Source: Candidatus Sumerlaea chitinivorans (GTDB lineage: Bacteria; Sumerlaeota; Sumerlaeia; Sumerlaeales; Sumerlaeaceae). From it: 64,000 bases of DNA. Shown here piece after piece: positions 17,254 to 26,399 of the stretch. A model generated the notes under the pieces. It was given only the letters and a program-made list of their open reading frames with translations. It ran no database searches and was not told the origin of the DNA. The stretch covers positions 1,765,144-1,829,143 of the forward strand of contig CP030759.1 in assembly GCA_003290465.1 (NCBI GenBank), given 5' to 3'. Made by a program: the position numbers and the translations under genes. Positions within the stretch are counted from its first letter, which is position 1; the number at the start of each line of letters is the position of its first letter.

Positions 17254-18270
17254 CTATGGACGAAGCTTCATTGCCGCGCGCACTTCACGCATGGTTTCCT
17301 CGGCAACGGCAGCCGCGCGCTCAGCCCCTTTGCGCAAGACCTCGTCGACGTAATCCGGATTGCGCTCGAGCTCCTCACGCTTGCGGCGGATTGGGTCCAA
17401 CATTGCGTTGAGAATCTCGGCCAGCTCCTTCTTGTTTTGAGTGCAGCCGCGCTTTCCCTGTCGGTCCTCTTCCCATGACACGAGATAGCCCTCTGGGTCA
17501 TAGATTTTCCGCAACTGGCAGACTACACAGTTTTCCGGCACGCCGGGGTCGGTTTTACGGATTTTTGTTTCGGTGGTCACCATCTGATTCACTTTCTCCA
17601 CGACCTCTTCCGGCGTATCGCGGATGAAAATGGCGTTCCCGTAGGAGCTGCTCATTTTGCGCCGATCAATGCCGGGGAGAGTGCCAGTCGCCTCGCTAAT
17701 GAGTGCCTGAGGCTCAGGAAAGATCTCTCCGTATAGATGATTGAAGCGGCGGGCAATTTCGCGCGCGATTTCGAGATGAGGCGCTTGGTCACGCCCGACG
17801 GGAACAACTTCGGCTTTGTAAATCAGAATGTCTGCGGCTTGGAGAACAGGATAGCCCAACAGCCCGTAGGAGATATACTCGGCGACGTTCTCCTCGTTGT
17901 ATTTTTCGGCTAACGTGGCAATCTTATCTTTGTAAGTGGGCTGCCGCTCGAGCCACCCCACGGGCGTGATCATGGAGAGGAGCAAATGTAGTTCAGCGTG
18001 CTGCTTGACGTCTGACTGCAGGAAGATCGCCGTCTTCTCGGGGTCGAGTCCGACGGAAATATAGTCCACGACGAGCATGCGCGAATATTTCTCGATCACA
18101 GCAGGATCCTTAAACTGCGTCGTGTAGGAATGCCAATTCGCCACAAAGCAAAACATGTCGTAATTGCCCTCGTTCTGAAGACGCACCCACTGACGCAGCG
18201 CGCCTTCCAAACGGCCAAGGTGGATCGGGCCAGTCGGTTGCATTCCGCTAAGAAGTCGTGGACGTTTCAT
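17254..18270 (-). CDS. trpS: Tryptophanyl-tRNA synthetase
   Basis: A class I synthetase of 338 residues that charges tRNA-Trp. The HIGH-equivalent is PIHLGRLEGAL near the N-terminus, and the KMSKS-equivalent is KMSSSYGNAI (about residue 205). The SGMQPTG start is typical. The length is normal for the bacterial enzyme. The gene is on the same strand as hisF but 240 bases away, so it is likely a separate unit. Confidence 0.97.
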   Translation of the reverse strand: MKRPRLLSGMQPTGPIHLGRLEGALRQWVRLQNEGNYDMFCFVANWHSYTTQFKDPAVIEKYSRMLVVDYISVGLDPEKTAIFLQSDVKQHAELHLLLSMITPVGWLERQPTYKDKIATLAEKYNEENVAEYISYGLLGYPVLQAADILIYKAEVVPVGRDQAPHLEIAREIARRFNHLYGEIFPEPQALISEATGTLPGIDRRKMSSSYGNAIFIRDTPEEVVEKVNQMVTTETKIRKTDPGVPENCVVCQLRKIYDPEGYLVSWEEDRQGKRGCTQNKKELAEILNAMLDPIRRKREELERNPDYVDEVLRKGAERAAAVAEETMREVRAAMKLRP

Positions 18271-18510
18271 AGTTCCCTTTCTCTTCTCGTCTGTTCGTCA
18301 TGTAGTTCGCGAAAAGGGCAAACCGCTTACGCCGATGAAATCAAGAAGCATTTGCGCAGGCACAGTCGCACGGCCAACGCCTGAGGGAAAAGCTTTTCTC
18401 GTTTTCACTGCCTTTACTTGGGTGCCAAACATCCACTGAGGATGTTGAGCGGGGCTTAGAATCGCCGTTTCCCACTTCACGGACGGCCGCTGGCCAAGCC
18501 GCTCAGCAAT

Positions 18511-19299
18511 TTAGGCGAGTGAAGCGGCAGGCGCGGGGCGAACGGGAATTCCGCGCTCAGCAAGGTACGCCTTCGTCTCCGCAATCGAATAAATGCCAAA
18601 ATGGAAAATGGAGGCGGCAAGCACAGCATCCGCCTTACCGAGGAGAATCGCCTCAGCGAGGTGCTCAAGCGTGCCCGCCCCACCAGAAGCGATGACAGGT
18701 ATTGTGACCGCCTCGCTGATGGCTCGCGTGAGCTCGAGGTCGTAGCCGTCCTTCGTGCCATCGCGATCCATGCTGGTCAGTAAAATCTCGCCAGCACCGA
18801 GTTCCTCCACCTTGCGAGCCCATGCAATCGCATCCAACCCGCGGGGACGGCGACCTCCATGAGTGTAGACTTCAAAGCGATAGGGAGCATCTGGCGCGGC
18901 ACGTTTTGCGTCGATTGCGACGACAATGCACTGGCTCCCAAAACGGGTCGAGGCAGCTTGGACAAACTCGGGATTCTCGACGGCACTGGTATTGAGTGAC
19001 ACTTTGTCAGCGCCTGCGCGCAAGAGATCACGGATATCTTCGAGCGTCCGAATGCCACCGCCTACGGTGACAGGCATAAAGACTTCAGCGGCGGTGCGCC
19101 GGACCACATCTATCATGATTTGGCGCTTTTCATAGCTCGCTGTGATGTCCAAGAACACCAGCTCGTCGGCCCCCGCACGGTCGTACGCGATAGCGCATTC
19201 GACTGGGTCACCGGCATCAACGAGGTTCACAAAGTTGACACCTTTGACAACGCGTCCGTCCTTGACGTCCAAACACGGGATTATACGTTTCGTGAGCAT
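18511..19299 (-). CDS. hisF: Imidazole glycerol phosphate synthase, cyclase subunit
   Basis: The TIM-barrel subunit (262 residues) that closes the imidazole ring in histidine synthesis, using ammonia from HisH. The catalytic Asp residues are in [12 protein letters not shown] (residue 11) and AIDAKRA (about residue 130). Other signature motifs are [12 protein letters not shown] and [15 protein letters not shown]. HisH is not adjacent. hisA lies 0.5 kb upstream on the same strand with trxA and a terminator between, so the his genes are near each other but not in one tight operon. Confidence 0.97.
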   Translation of the reverse strand: MLTKRIIPCLDVKDGRVVKGVNFVNLVDAGDPVECAIAYDRAGADELVFLDITASYEKRQIMIDVVRRTAAEVFMPVTVGGGIRTLEDIRDLLRAGADKVSLNTSAVENPEFVQAASTRFGSQCIVVAIDAKRAAPDAPYRFEVYTHGGRRPRGLDAIAWARKVEELGAGEILLTSMDRDGTKDGYDLELTRAISEAVTIPVIASGGAGTLEHLAEAILLGKADAVLAASIFHFGIYSIAETKAYLAERGIPVRPAPAASLA

Positions 19300-19411
19300 C
19301 GTTAGGTTCTATTCCTTACGTAGTACTTTCATTTTTCCCACGACCGAATCTTCTGCGTAGAGAGGAAGCCTTTCGTATCATGCCGCGGGCTTTGATGAAT
19401 CTGCGGGAGCT

Positions 19412-19457
19412 CTAAAACAGGCCGCGCCCGAATCCTTCGGAGAGGATTGCGGGCGCT
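19412..19457 (-). terminator. Intrinsic terminator after trxA
   Basis: On the minus strand a GC-rich stem (GCGCCCGCAATCC pairing with GGATTCGGGCGC, one bulge) is followed by CCTGTTTTAG. It lies about 28 bases after the trxA stop and separates the hisA-trxA unit from hisF. Confidence 0.65.
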
Positions 19458-19484
19458 GACAAGCGGCGAATTGGAAGGTTCAAC

Positions 19485-19814
19485 TCAGACGTGCTTGTCG
19501 ATGACCTGCTTGAGCATGGGCTTTGGAAGCGCGCCGACAATGCGTTCGACGAGCTGTCCATTCTTGAAGATCATGAGCGTTGGGATGGAAGCGATGCCGT
19601 AACGGGCGGCTACCTCTTGATGGTCGTCCACATTGACTTTGCCGACCTTGAGCTTACCATTGTACTCGGTGGCAAGTTCATCAATGATTGGGGCCACCAT
19701 ACGGCACGGACCGCACCACGGAGCCCAGAAATCCACGAGATATGGAACAGGGCTTTGGAGCACTTCGGCATCAAAATTGCCATCCGTTAGCTCATGCACG
19801 AAGGCTGAAGCCAT
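19485..19814 (-). CDS. trxA: Thioredoxin
   Basis: A 109-residue cytoplasmic disulfide reductase with the redox site WCGPC in [12 protein letters not shown] and the conserved cis-Pro region ASIPTLMIF. The length is typical. The start codon lies two bases after the hisA stop, so it is translated from the same message as hisA. Confidence 0.97.
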   Translation of the reverse strand: MASAFVHELTDGNFDAEVLQSPVPYLVDFWAPWCGPCRMVAPIIDELATEYNGKLKVGKVNVDDHQEVAARYGIASIPTLMIFKNGQLVERIVGALPKPMLKQVIDKHV

Positions 19815-19816
19815 CG

Positions 19817-20584
19817 TTACTTTTCCTTTCGGTGGGAATGGATCAAGGCTATGGCGTCGGCAAGCGAGAGCCTGCCGTCGTACAGAGCCTTGCCGACAAT
19901 TACGCCACGCAACTTTTCATTATTCAGGGCGAGAAGGCCTCGGATATCGTCGAGCGATCCCACTCCCCCTGAAGCAATTACCTCAAGCTTGGGGATCGCG
20001 AGGACCTCGCGGAGTGCATCGTAGTTTGGAGATGTAAACGTACCGTCGCGGGCGATGTCGGTATAGATCACCGTCAGCGGGCCAAGTCGCGCAACCAATT
20101 CGCGCAGGTAATCGGTGGCGCGCACAGCAGAGGTGTGGGTCCACCCGCGGGTGGCGAGCATGCCATTGCGTGCGTCCGCACCAACAATAATACGGGATCC
20201 ATATTTTGCGACCATGTCTGTGAGAAATGCCGGATCCTCCAAGGCTTTTGTCCCCAAAATGACGTAATCAATCCCAAGGTCAAAAAGCGTTTGCACAGTG
20301 GTCGCGTCCCGAATTCCTCCTCCGACTTCGATTTCTACTGTGCAGGCTTCGCGAATCTTTTGAATGGTGGCGAGATTCTTTGGCGCGCCTTCGAAAGCGC
20401 CGTCCAAGTCTACCACATGGATACGCCGGGCACCCGCTGCCTCGTACGCCTGCGCAACATCGGGGGCTGGCACGCTGTAGCGTGTTTGGCGAGCGGCGTC
20501 GCCTTGCTCAAGGCGCACGCATGTGCCACCCATGAGGTCAATGGCAGGAATAATTTGAAATTGTGGGGATGCGTGCAAAGTCAC
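19817..20584 (-). CDS. hisA: Phosphoribosylformimino-AICAR ribotide isomerase
   Basis: A TIM-barrel isomerase of histidine synthesis, 255 residues. The catalytic Asp is in [14 protein letters not shown] and the second is in [16 protein letters not shown] and [12 protein letters not shown] bind phosphate. The start is GTG at 20584, supported by GGGAGCGG about eight bases upstream; the ATG seen just upstream is out of use because it runs into a stop after five codons. It forms a two-gene unit with trxA. Its ribosome site sits right behind the rpoD terminator tail. Confidence 0.96.
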   Translation of the reverse strand: MTLHASPQFQIIPAIDLMGGTCVRLEQGDAARQTRYSVPAPDVAQAYEAAGARRIHVVDLDGAFEGAPKNLATIQKIREACTVEIEVGGGIRDATTVQTLFDLGIDYVILGTKALEDPAFLTDMVAKYGSRIIVGADARNGMLATRGWTHTSAVRATDYLRELVARLGPLTVIYTDIARDGTFTSPNYDALREVLAIPKLEVIASGGVGSLDDIRGLLALNNEKLRGVIVGKALYDGRLSLADAIALIHSHRKEK

Positions 20585-20596
20585 GGATCCGCTCCC

Positions 20597-20631
20597 ATAA
20601 AAAGATAGGCGGTAGGGTCAACCCCACCGCC
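20597..20631 (-). terminator. Intrinsic terminator after rpoD
   Basis: On the minus strand GGCGGTGGGGT-TG-ACCCTACCGCC forms an 11-position stem with a 2-base core loop, followed by TATCTTTTTA. It ends only 12 bases before the hisA start, so hisA must be read through or have a promoter close by. Confidence 0.8.
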
Positions 20632-20675
20632 TTGGCAATACCAACATTGGGGAGAACTCGTTCATCCCCTGCAGT

Positions 20676-22460
20676 TTATTGTTCGAACAGTTCGACGAGA
20701 TATTTCCGCCGGCTCGGATGGCGAAGTTTGTTTAGGGCCTTTGTCTCGATCTGGCGGACACGCTCACGCGTGACGTTGAAGATCGTCCCCACCTCTTCGA
20801 GGGTTCGCGGGAAGTCGTTGTTCCCAATCCCGAATCGCAAGCGAAGCACCTTTTCTTCGCGCTCGGTAAGGGTCTTGAGGACTTCTTCGATCCGCTGGGA
20901 CTTGAGCACGTGCGCCGCCTGCTCGGCAGGGTTCGGAGCATCCGGATCATTGATGAAGTCACCAAAGGTCGAGTCACCATCCTCGCCGATGGGTGTTTCG
21001 AGGGAAATGGGTTGTTGAGCAATTTTTAGCACGCGGCGGATTTTGTCCACCGGCATTCCCATTTTGTCGGCGAGTTCCTCGGGGGTGGGTTCGCGACCAA
21101 GCTCCTGAACAAGATAGCGGCTTGCACGCGAGAGCTTGTTAATGGTTTCGATCATGTGGACGGGAATACGAATGGTACGTGCCTGATCGGCAATCGCACG
21201 TGTAACTGCTTGGCGAATCCACCACGTTGCATAGGTAGAAAACTTGTAGCCACGTTGGTACTCAAACTTATCGACTGCGCGCATGAGGCCGATGTTGCCC
21301 TCTTGGATGAGATCGAGGAACTGGAGGCCCCGGTTGACATACTTTTTCGCAATCGAGACGACGAGGCGGAGATTCGCTTCGACGACTTTCATTTTCGCCC
21401 GGTGAGCAATTTTCTCGCCGGCTTCGATCTCTTTGACGATCTGGGACAATTCTTCGTACGTGTTCCCAGCCTCTTTTTCGAGGCGCTTCACCAAACGCTG
21501 AGCCTCACGCACTCGCTTGTCGAGTTTGATGAACTGGTCGAGCGTGAAACCGTATTTCTTTTCCAGCGCTTTGGCTTCGGGGGAATTCTTGCGCGTCTTT
21601 TTAACGATACGGCGCAGATCCTCTTCACTGAGCATCGTTTCCAAAAGAACAGTGCGGATTTCCTGATTCGCACGATCGATCTGCGCGTAAACGTTTTTGA
21701 TGTGGGAGGCAATTTTTTCGATCTCAGTAAAGTTAAGATCGATCTTGAGCAAATGCTCAAAAATCGTTTGCCGATCCTTCTCGATTTGCTTGTGAAGCTG
21801 GTCGCGCTTGCGCTGGGACAGGTCTGGATTATCAAGCTCATCGAGCTTGTTCATAATGTCCGCGTAGAGCGCCAAAATCGCGTCGAGATTGTCAAGAATG
21901 TGCGCGGTGTAGCGATTGCGCTCTTCGGGATTATTCTCATCGACGTTCGCACGCAATACGTCGTTTAGGTTGACCGCTCCCGACTCAACGCGGGTGTGAA
22001 GCTTCTTGAGCTCGATCGCGGTGGCACTGGCGCGCGCGATGGCCGCGGTAATTTCGTGGCGTCCCTTTTCGATCTCTTTGGCAAGGGTGATCTCTTCCTC
22101 GCGCGTGAGAAGAGGGACTTTTGCCATTTCGGTGAGGTATTGACGCACCGGATCATCAGTTTTCGACCCGTCGCCATCGCTCTCCTCCGGCAACTCGTCT
22201 TCGAGCGCCTTGGCGAAATCGAGGTCCTGCTCTTCTTCGACGGCGTCCTCACCCTTAGCCGCAAAAGCTGCGGCATCTTTGTCGTCGTAGACTTCAATGT
22301 CGAGCTGCTCTAATTGCTCGAGCAGCGAGTCCATTTCCGCCGTGGTGGCATTAGCTGGCAGGAAATTGTTGATATCCTCGTAAGTGAGGTGTCCTTTTTC
22401 CCTGCCCAGTTCAAACAAAGACTCGTAGTCTTGGTAGTTCGAGTCGCGGCTTGGCGTCAT
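20676..22460 (-). CDS. rpoD: Primary sigma factor RpoD (sigma-70)
   Basis: The housekeeping sigma factor, 594 residues. Region 1.1 is at the N-terminus ([17 protein letters not shown]), followed by an acidic linker and region 1.2 ([11 protein letters not shown], residues 102-112). A non-conserved region of about 200 residues follows (about 150-345). Region 2 has [17 protein letters not shown] (383-399) and [13 protein letters not shown] with the promoter-melting aromatics. Regions 3 and 4 have [17 protein letters not shown] as the -35 helix-turn-helix and RHPSRR at the end. The ribosome site GGAAGGGG precedes the ATG. All elements of a group 1 sigma are present. Confidence 0.98.
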   Translation of the reverse strand: MTPSRDSNYQDYESLFELGREKGHLTYEDINNFLPANATTAEMDSLLEQLEQLDIEVYDDKDAAAFAAKGEDAVEEEQDLDFAKALEDELPEESDGDGSKTDDPVRQYLTEMAKVPLLTREEEITLAKEIEKGRHEITAAIARASATAIELKKLHTRVESGAVNLNDVLRANVDENNPEERNRYTAHILDNLDAILALYADIMNKLDELDNPDLSQRKRDQLHKQIEKDRQTIFEHLLKIDLNFTEIEKIASHIKNVYAQIDRANQEIRTVLLETMLSEEDLRRIVKKTRKNSPEAKALEKKYGFTLDQFIKLDKRVREAQRLVKRLEKEAGNTYEELSQIVKEIEAGEKIAHRAKMKVVEANLRLVVSIAKKYVNRGLQFLDLIQEGNIGLMRAVDKFEYQRGYKFSTYATWWIRQAVTRAIADQARTIRIPVHMIETINKLSRASRYLVQELGREPTPEELADKMGMPVDKIRRVLKIAQQPISLETPIGEDGDSTFGDFINDPDAPNPAEQAAHVLKSQRIEEVLKTLTEREEKVLRLRFGIGNNDFPRTLEEVGTIFNVTRERVRQIETKALNKLRHPSRRKYLVELFEQ

Positions 22461-22922
22461 AGCAATGCGCCCCTTCCGTGGACTTGGTCAGGTAACTCCG
22501 CAAATGTCATCGCTCTCGACCGTGGTTTTCGCAGGCGAGTCCTCGCTTCCGTAGCCCAATCGAGGTGAAAAATCACCACTCCCGAAATCCACCATCTTGC
22601 CTATGTTCATGGCAACAAAAGGGAGGTAAATATGGGTAGGAAGTTCGGACGCTCGTCATGCGGTCGGTCAGGCTCTTCTTGCGAAGTACCATCTCCAAGA
22701 GAATCTTAAAGTTTGGCGCGCCACCGCGCTTTGGCGCGCGCATGATGATAAACAGCAGTGTTTCCTGCTTATTCAGTCCGGGCGTCCGGGGGGCCAAGTC
22801 TCAGAGTTCTTGGCGCCCACCGGAAACACCCGAGCCATGCTTAGGTTTGGCAACCCATCAAAGCCCACATGGTTGCCAGGGCAGGAGACTTTTTCCTGCT
22901 TTCGCAATCACAATTAATCAAT
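22461..22922. other. 462-base non-coding stretch upstream of rpoD
   Basis: No supported gene. It should hold the rpoD promoter, but I find no clear -35/-10 pair. It contains an 8-bp inverted repeat (22848-22878), a second small hairpin GCAGGA-N7-TCCTGC (22881-22899), and GGCGCGCC/GGCGCGCG copies at 22715-22740. Confidence 0.4.
22848..22878. other. Inverted repeat upstream of rpoD
   Basis: TGGCAACC (22848-22855) and GGTTGCCA (22871-22878) are perfect inverted copies with 15 bases between. No T-tract follows on the minus strand, so it is not an obvious terminator for the gene before it. Confidence 0.35.
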
Positions 22923-23333
22923 TCAGAAATCAGGATCGGAGAACGGGAAGAAGTCGTCGTCCTCCGGTTCCTCGGCGTCCATAGCCGCAGATTCGATCAG
23001 GCTTCTGTACTTCTTACGGAAATTGGAAATCTTCTTGTCCGCAATCAGATCAAAATTCAATGGGCTGGCTGGATCATAGAATTCCATTATCGCGTTCAGG
23101 CCAGATTTCGCATTCTCACGGAGTTGGAAAAAGCGATCCACAAACGCTTGGGTTGTTCGGTCACTGTCCGGCACGGGTGGCCTTTGATCGAAAATCTCAG
23201 CCATGTAGACATCAACTGCCCTTCCCTGTGCAGCATCGAGCTCCCATTCAGCATCGGCGAGCCGATTCAATAGCTCAGTGAGTTCTGCTTCGGACGCCGC
23301 TGCCTCTCGCTCAAAGGTCTCGAGATGATGCAA
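22923..23333 (-). CDS. Distal part of a frameshifted sigma-70-like protein (degenerate region 2)
   Basis: A 136-residue frame whose first usable codon is a TTG at 23333 with hardly any ribosome site. I read it as the continuation of the gene that starts at 23989, reached by a -1 shift at the A6 run 23335-23340. Joined this way, the C-terminal part aligns with RpoD residues about 319-420: EREAAASEAELTELLNRL matches [18 protein letters not shown], and FFQLRENAKSGLNAIMEF matches [19 protein letters not shown]. The promoter-melting Trp pair of RpoD region 2 is replaced by Lys-Lys (ADKKIS). The protein ends in an acidic tail (EEPEDDDFFPF) and has no sigma region 3 or 4. Homology is my reading by eye. 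Confidence 0.6.
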   Translation of the reverse strand: MHHLETFEREAAASEAELTELLNRLADAEWELDAAQGRAVDVYMAEIFDQRPPVPDSDRTTQAFVDRFFQLRENAKSGLNAIMEFYDPASPLNFDLIADKKISNFRKKYRSLIESAAMDAEEPEDDDFFPFSDPDF

Positions 23334-23989
23334 CTTTTTTCCAGCGCTACGATGTCGGATAAAGTCTTCTCGTCCATTTCCAAGGCTGGTTGGTCCTCAT
23401 TGCGACCACTCGAGGCATTTTTAGCGATCGATTTCAGCTCGGTCTCGGTCAGCTCTAATTGCTGAAGAGCTGCTCTGAGCTCCTGACGATCTTCGTGCCA
23501 AATGCGAAGCTTTTCTAAAATGGAGTTGGCAAGCTTACGAATGCTCGCATTGGTAAGGTTCAATTCGCGCAGCGCATGAAGAATCCGCACGCGCGAGTCC
23601 TCGCAATCTCTGAGCAGGCTTTTTTGTTTCTCCGGAGCTGTATCGGGCGAATAAGCTTGCTGCCACAGGCTTCGGATACGCGCACATTCAAATAGGATTG
23701 CTTCGATAGAATGTTTGAAGCGATTTTGCCATTTTCGTGGGTTCGACACGCACGAACGCGTTGTTAATTGCATTCCTTTTTTGGGAAACTCGATTGCAGC
23801 ATATTCACGCAGGGCATCCGCAAGAAGGCTGGTGCTGGAGATGATTTTCAGAAGCTCATCGCGTGCTTCTTCCATTTGCGTTAGATACTCTTGGCGCTCT
23901 TCCTTGCTCTCCACTCTCCTTTCCCTGTAATACTCGATGACCACGAAGACGGTGCTAAAACTGGCGGCTCGATTTTTCTCCTCGCCCAT
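23267..23989 (-). CDS. Proximal part of a frameshifted sigma-70-like protein (region 1.2 end and non-conserved region)
   Basis: A 240-residue frame. The start is the ATG at 23989 with a perfect AAAGGAGG upstream. The helical sequence aligns without large gaps to RpoD from the end of region 1.2 through the non-conserved region. KEERQEYLTQMEEARDELL matches Rpo[20 protein letters not shown] (residues 120-138), LRELNLTNASIRKLANSI matches [18 protein letters not shown], and DRQELRAALQQL aligns with [12 protein letters not shown]. The match breaks off at codon 218 exactly where the A6 run occurs and continues in the next frame (22923-23333). The last 22 residues of this frame (SCIISRPLSERQRR...) are off-frame sequence. 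The gene lies 460 bases upstream of rpoD on the same strand. It could be a sigma decoy or regulator made by slippage, or a decaying duplicate. Confidence 0.65.
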   Translation of the reverse strand: MGEEKNRAASFSTVFVVIEYYRERRVESKEERQEYLTQMEEARDELLKIISSTSLLADALREYAAIEFPKKGMQLTTRSCVSNPRKWQNRFKHSIEAILFECARIRSLWQQAYSPDTAPEKQKSLLRDCEDSRVRILHALRELNLTNASIRKLANSILEKLRIWHEDRQELRAALQQLELTETELKSIAKNASSGRNEDQPALEMDEKTLSDIVALEKSCIISRPLSERQRRPKQNSLSY

Positions 23990-24450
23990 TTTTTCCTCCT
24001 TTTCTGGCCGTGGCCCCTGCCCCCTCGCCAGCGACATCGTACCACCCCGAACCAAGCTGTGGAGAGTCACCGTTTTCCGAATTGCCCAAAGACGCGGTCA
24101 CACACACGCACACGGTGGTTCATCGCGGAGTATCAGCAAGACAGGAAAACGGACAACTTTAGCCGTGGATGGTAAATGCGGCGCGTGCGAGGTAGCTTGT
24201 TGGATTTATCTCCATTTGTGGTGAAGAAAGCCACTGCCCCCCCCTATTCTACTGCAGGATTAATGCTCCGGGTGCTTTTTATTCACATGGGTATTTTTTC
24301 CTCAATGTCGTTTTTGGGAGGCCACCCAATCCCATTCAGGATACCCCTGCAACATTCTGTCTCCGCATTTCGGGTAGTGCTTCGCATTGCGCCGGATTCT
24401 GTTGAATTCTTTGGCGACGAAGTCATTTCTAACCCACGGGACAGCGAACA
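23990..24450. other. Divergent intergenic region of 461 bases
   Basis: It lies between the sigma-like gene (-) and the TsaC fusion gene (+), so it must hold both promoters. I find no convincing promoter pair, RNA gene or repeat. Weak open frames here lack ribosome sites and overlap each other. Confidence 0.35.
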
Positions 24451-26394
24451 ATGGTGCGGGTGGCAATCGTCTATACGGAAGCGGCAAATCCCTCCGCATG
24501 GGAAGAGTGCGCTCGCTCGTTGCGCGACCAAGGGCTTGAGGTTTTGCTTTTTTGCGCTGACCCATTGCGCCGCGGGCCTCAGCTTCTCGAATTTCTTGAG
24601 CAGGCCCACCGAGAGAACGTGGCCAGCATTTTGGCGATCGAGGGCAACGTCCTTCGCTGCGCACCCATACTATCGGGCCACAGCAACGTTCCGGTTTTTG
24701 CCTTGTGCACCAGTTCTGAAGCAACTGACTCAGCGGCTTTGCGCGTGTTGAGTGACGAGCCGGAGTTTGCACTGGTGCAGCCGCCAACAGTCGCAGCCGC
24801 CGTGGGTCTTTTGCTGCGAGTCTTACAAAGGGTGCCTCAGACTCAACCTGCTGACACTTCGTCAGGTGAAAGAAAGTCACCCGTCGCACCAAAATCGGAG
24901 AGCGGTCAGGTGCGTGCAAAGCCGGCAGCGGTAACCGCTCGTGAAAAACATTCCGACAGCGATGATTGGTTGACACGCATCGCGAGCAATTTCCGCCCAC
25001 AGCTTAAGACTCAACGCATCCCGACACATCGGCCCAACGCCCCTCGGCCACTTGAGTACAGCGTGGAACTGCGCAAGGTGGTTGCGACTGCACGCGATAT
25101 TGCTGCGGCCTACGGAAGCGAATTTGTCGGCACCCTTCATTACCTTGCGGCCATCATGGACTCCCCGCAGAGTATCGGGCACGAAGTTCTCCGGCGAACA
25201 AACGTGGATTTTGACGCGCTGGCGCAACGGCTCACTTCAGCTTTCCCCAAGGCGGAAACTCAAACCGTAGCGACGTTCGCACCGGATGCAGGCGCGACTG
25301 CAATGGTCTCGCTCGCGCGACGGATTGCGCGCAATCGGGGGCGTCCGCTCTTGACGACCGCAGATTTTCTCGAGGCGATCGCCACGCAGGCTGAGTCTGT
25401 CGCGGCCCAGATCCTCGACGAAGTTGGTGTCACGCTGGGCAAGCTCCATCAGCTTTTTGAAGCGCCCGATTTGCCCGCTGAAACGTTACCTGAATCAACG
25501 TTGCCCAAGGAGCCCGAACAAGCTCCTGTCGTGGAGATCGACCCGCAAGAGGTGCTGCGGCTCGAGTCTCGCTTTTTCAGACAACAACGCAGCTCCCGCG
25601 AGACTCATGCGGCTGCCCGAAACATGCTGTCCCATCAAGCCGAAGACAATAAGTCGACCGCGACTTCGGTACATATCGAGGTTACCGAGACTTGCCGTAT
25701 ACCTACGGACAGCGCGGAAACAAAGGATTCGAAAGGTCGGACGGTGCCACCAATCATCCTTAAGTGTGATCCTCTCAACCCACCGCTCGAAGTAGTGGAA
25801 CGAGCCGCGGATTTCCTGCTGGAAGGCAAGACGGTCTGTTTCCCCACGGACACTGTGTATGGCGTGGGGGTGGACGCGACCAACCCTGATGCGGTGGAAC
25901 GATTGTATTCCCTGAAGGAACGGATGCGCGAGAAACCCATTGCGGTCCTTATCCACTCTACCACCCAGTTACGTCACATTGTGCAGGAAATCCCACACGA
26001 CCTTGAGCCCATCATGGAAAAGTATTGGCCGGGACCGCTGACGATCGTTTTTCGACGTCGCGCCCGGAATTTCGAGGCGATTTCGCGTGATAACACGATC
26101 GGGCTGCGGATTCCCAACCACTATGTGACGCTGGCCATTCTGAGTATGGTGGGAAGGCCACTCGCTACCTCGAGCGCCAACATCTCGGGTGATGTGAGCG
26201 CAGTAGAGCCCCATGAGGCGCTGGCTCAGTTAGGGGACCGGCTCGATATGCTCATTGACGCAGGGCGCACGCCGGGAGGAAGTGCTTCTACCGTCCTCTC
26301 GGTGGTCGAAAAACCTTACCGCATTTTGCGTCAGGGCCCAGTAAGCAAAGAAGAGATCGAAACGCTTTTGGGCAACGAAGTTGTCGTGGGGTAA
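24451..26394 (+). CDS. Three-part fusion: PurE-like domain, Clp-N-like domain and TsaC/Sua5 threonylcarbamoyl-AMP synthase
   Basis: 647 residues. The C-terminal part (about 440-645) is a complete YrdC/TsaC domain that makes threonylcarbamoyl-AMP for the t6A base of tRNA. It has TVCFPTDTVYGVG, LKERMREKPIAVLI, YWPGPLTIVFRRR, IGLRIPNH and LATSSANISGD. The middle (about 200-350) looks like a double Clp-N repeat (LRKVVATARDIAAAYGSEFVGTLHYLAAI and AMVSLARRIARNRGRPLLTTADFLEAI), the substrate- or adaptor-binding fold of ClpA/ClpC. The first 130 residues resemble PurE/AIR-carboxylase in layout (VRVAIVYTEAANPSAWEECARSL ... SGHSNVPVFAL ... PTVAAAVGLLLRVL), but the catalytic loops are not clearly kept. 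Low-complexity linkers join the parts. The TsaC call is firm, Clp-N is likely, PurE-like is tentative. It converges on the GT4 gene, with stops five bases apart. Confidence 0.82.
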   Translation: MVRVAIVYTEAANPSAWEECARSLRDQGLEVLLFCADPLRRGPQLLEFLEQAHRENVASILAIEGNVLRCAPILSGHSNVPVFALCTSSEATDSAALRVLSDEPEFALVQPPTVAAAVGLLLRVLQRVPQTQPADTSSGERKSPVAPKSESGQVRAKPAAVTAREKHSDSDDWLTRIASNFRPQLKTQRIPTHRPNAPRPLEYSVELRKVVATARDIAAAYGSEFVGTLHYLAAIMDSPQSIGHEVLRRTNVDFDALAQRLTSAFPKAETQTVATFAPDAGATAMVSLARRIARNRGRPLLTTADFLEAIATQAESVAAQILDEVGVTLGKLHQLFEAPDLPAETLPESTLPKEPEQAPVVEIDPQEVLRLESRFFRQQRSSRETHAAARNMLSHQAEDNKSTATSVHIEVTETCRIPTDSAETKDSKGRTVPPIILKCDPLNPPLEVVERAADFLLEGKTVCFPTDTVYGVGVDATNPDAVERLYSLKERMREKPIAVLIHSTTQLRHIVQEIPHDLEPIMEKYWPGPLTIVFRRRARNFEAISRDNTIGLRIPNHYVTLAILSMVGRPLATSSANISGDVSAVEPHEALAQLGDRLDMLIDAGRTPGGSASTVLSVVEKPYRILRQGPVSKEEIETLLGNEVVVG

Positions 26395-26399
26395 AGCAC

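Noticed and set aside
21156-21968. 270-codon open frame antisense to rpoD
   Set aside because: It lies inside a certain gene, has no ribosome site, and its sequence mirrors the repeated charged helices of the sigma factor.
22715-22740. GGCGCGCC/GGCGCGCG repeats as a possible terminator of the sigma-like gene
   Set aside because: The stem can pair in several registers and no T-tract follows on the minus strand.
22573-22797. 74-codon minus-strand frame upstream of rpoD
   Set aside because: No ribosome site, no recognisable pattern, and rich in Pro/Arg/Cys like random GC-rich sequence.
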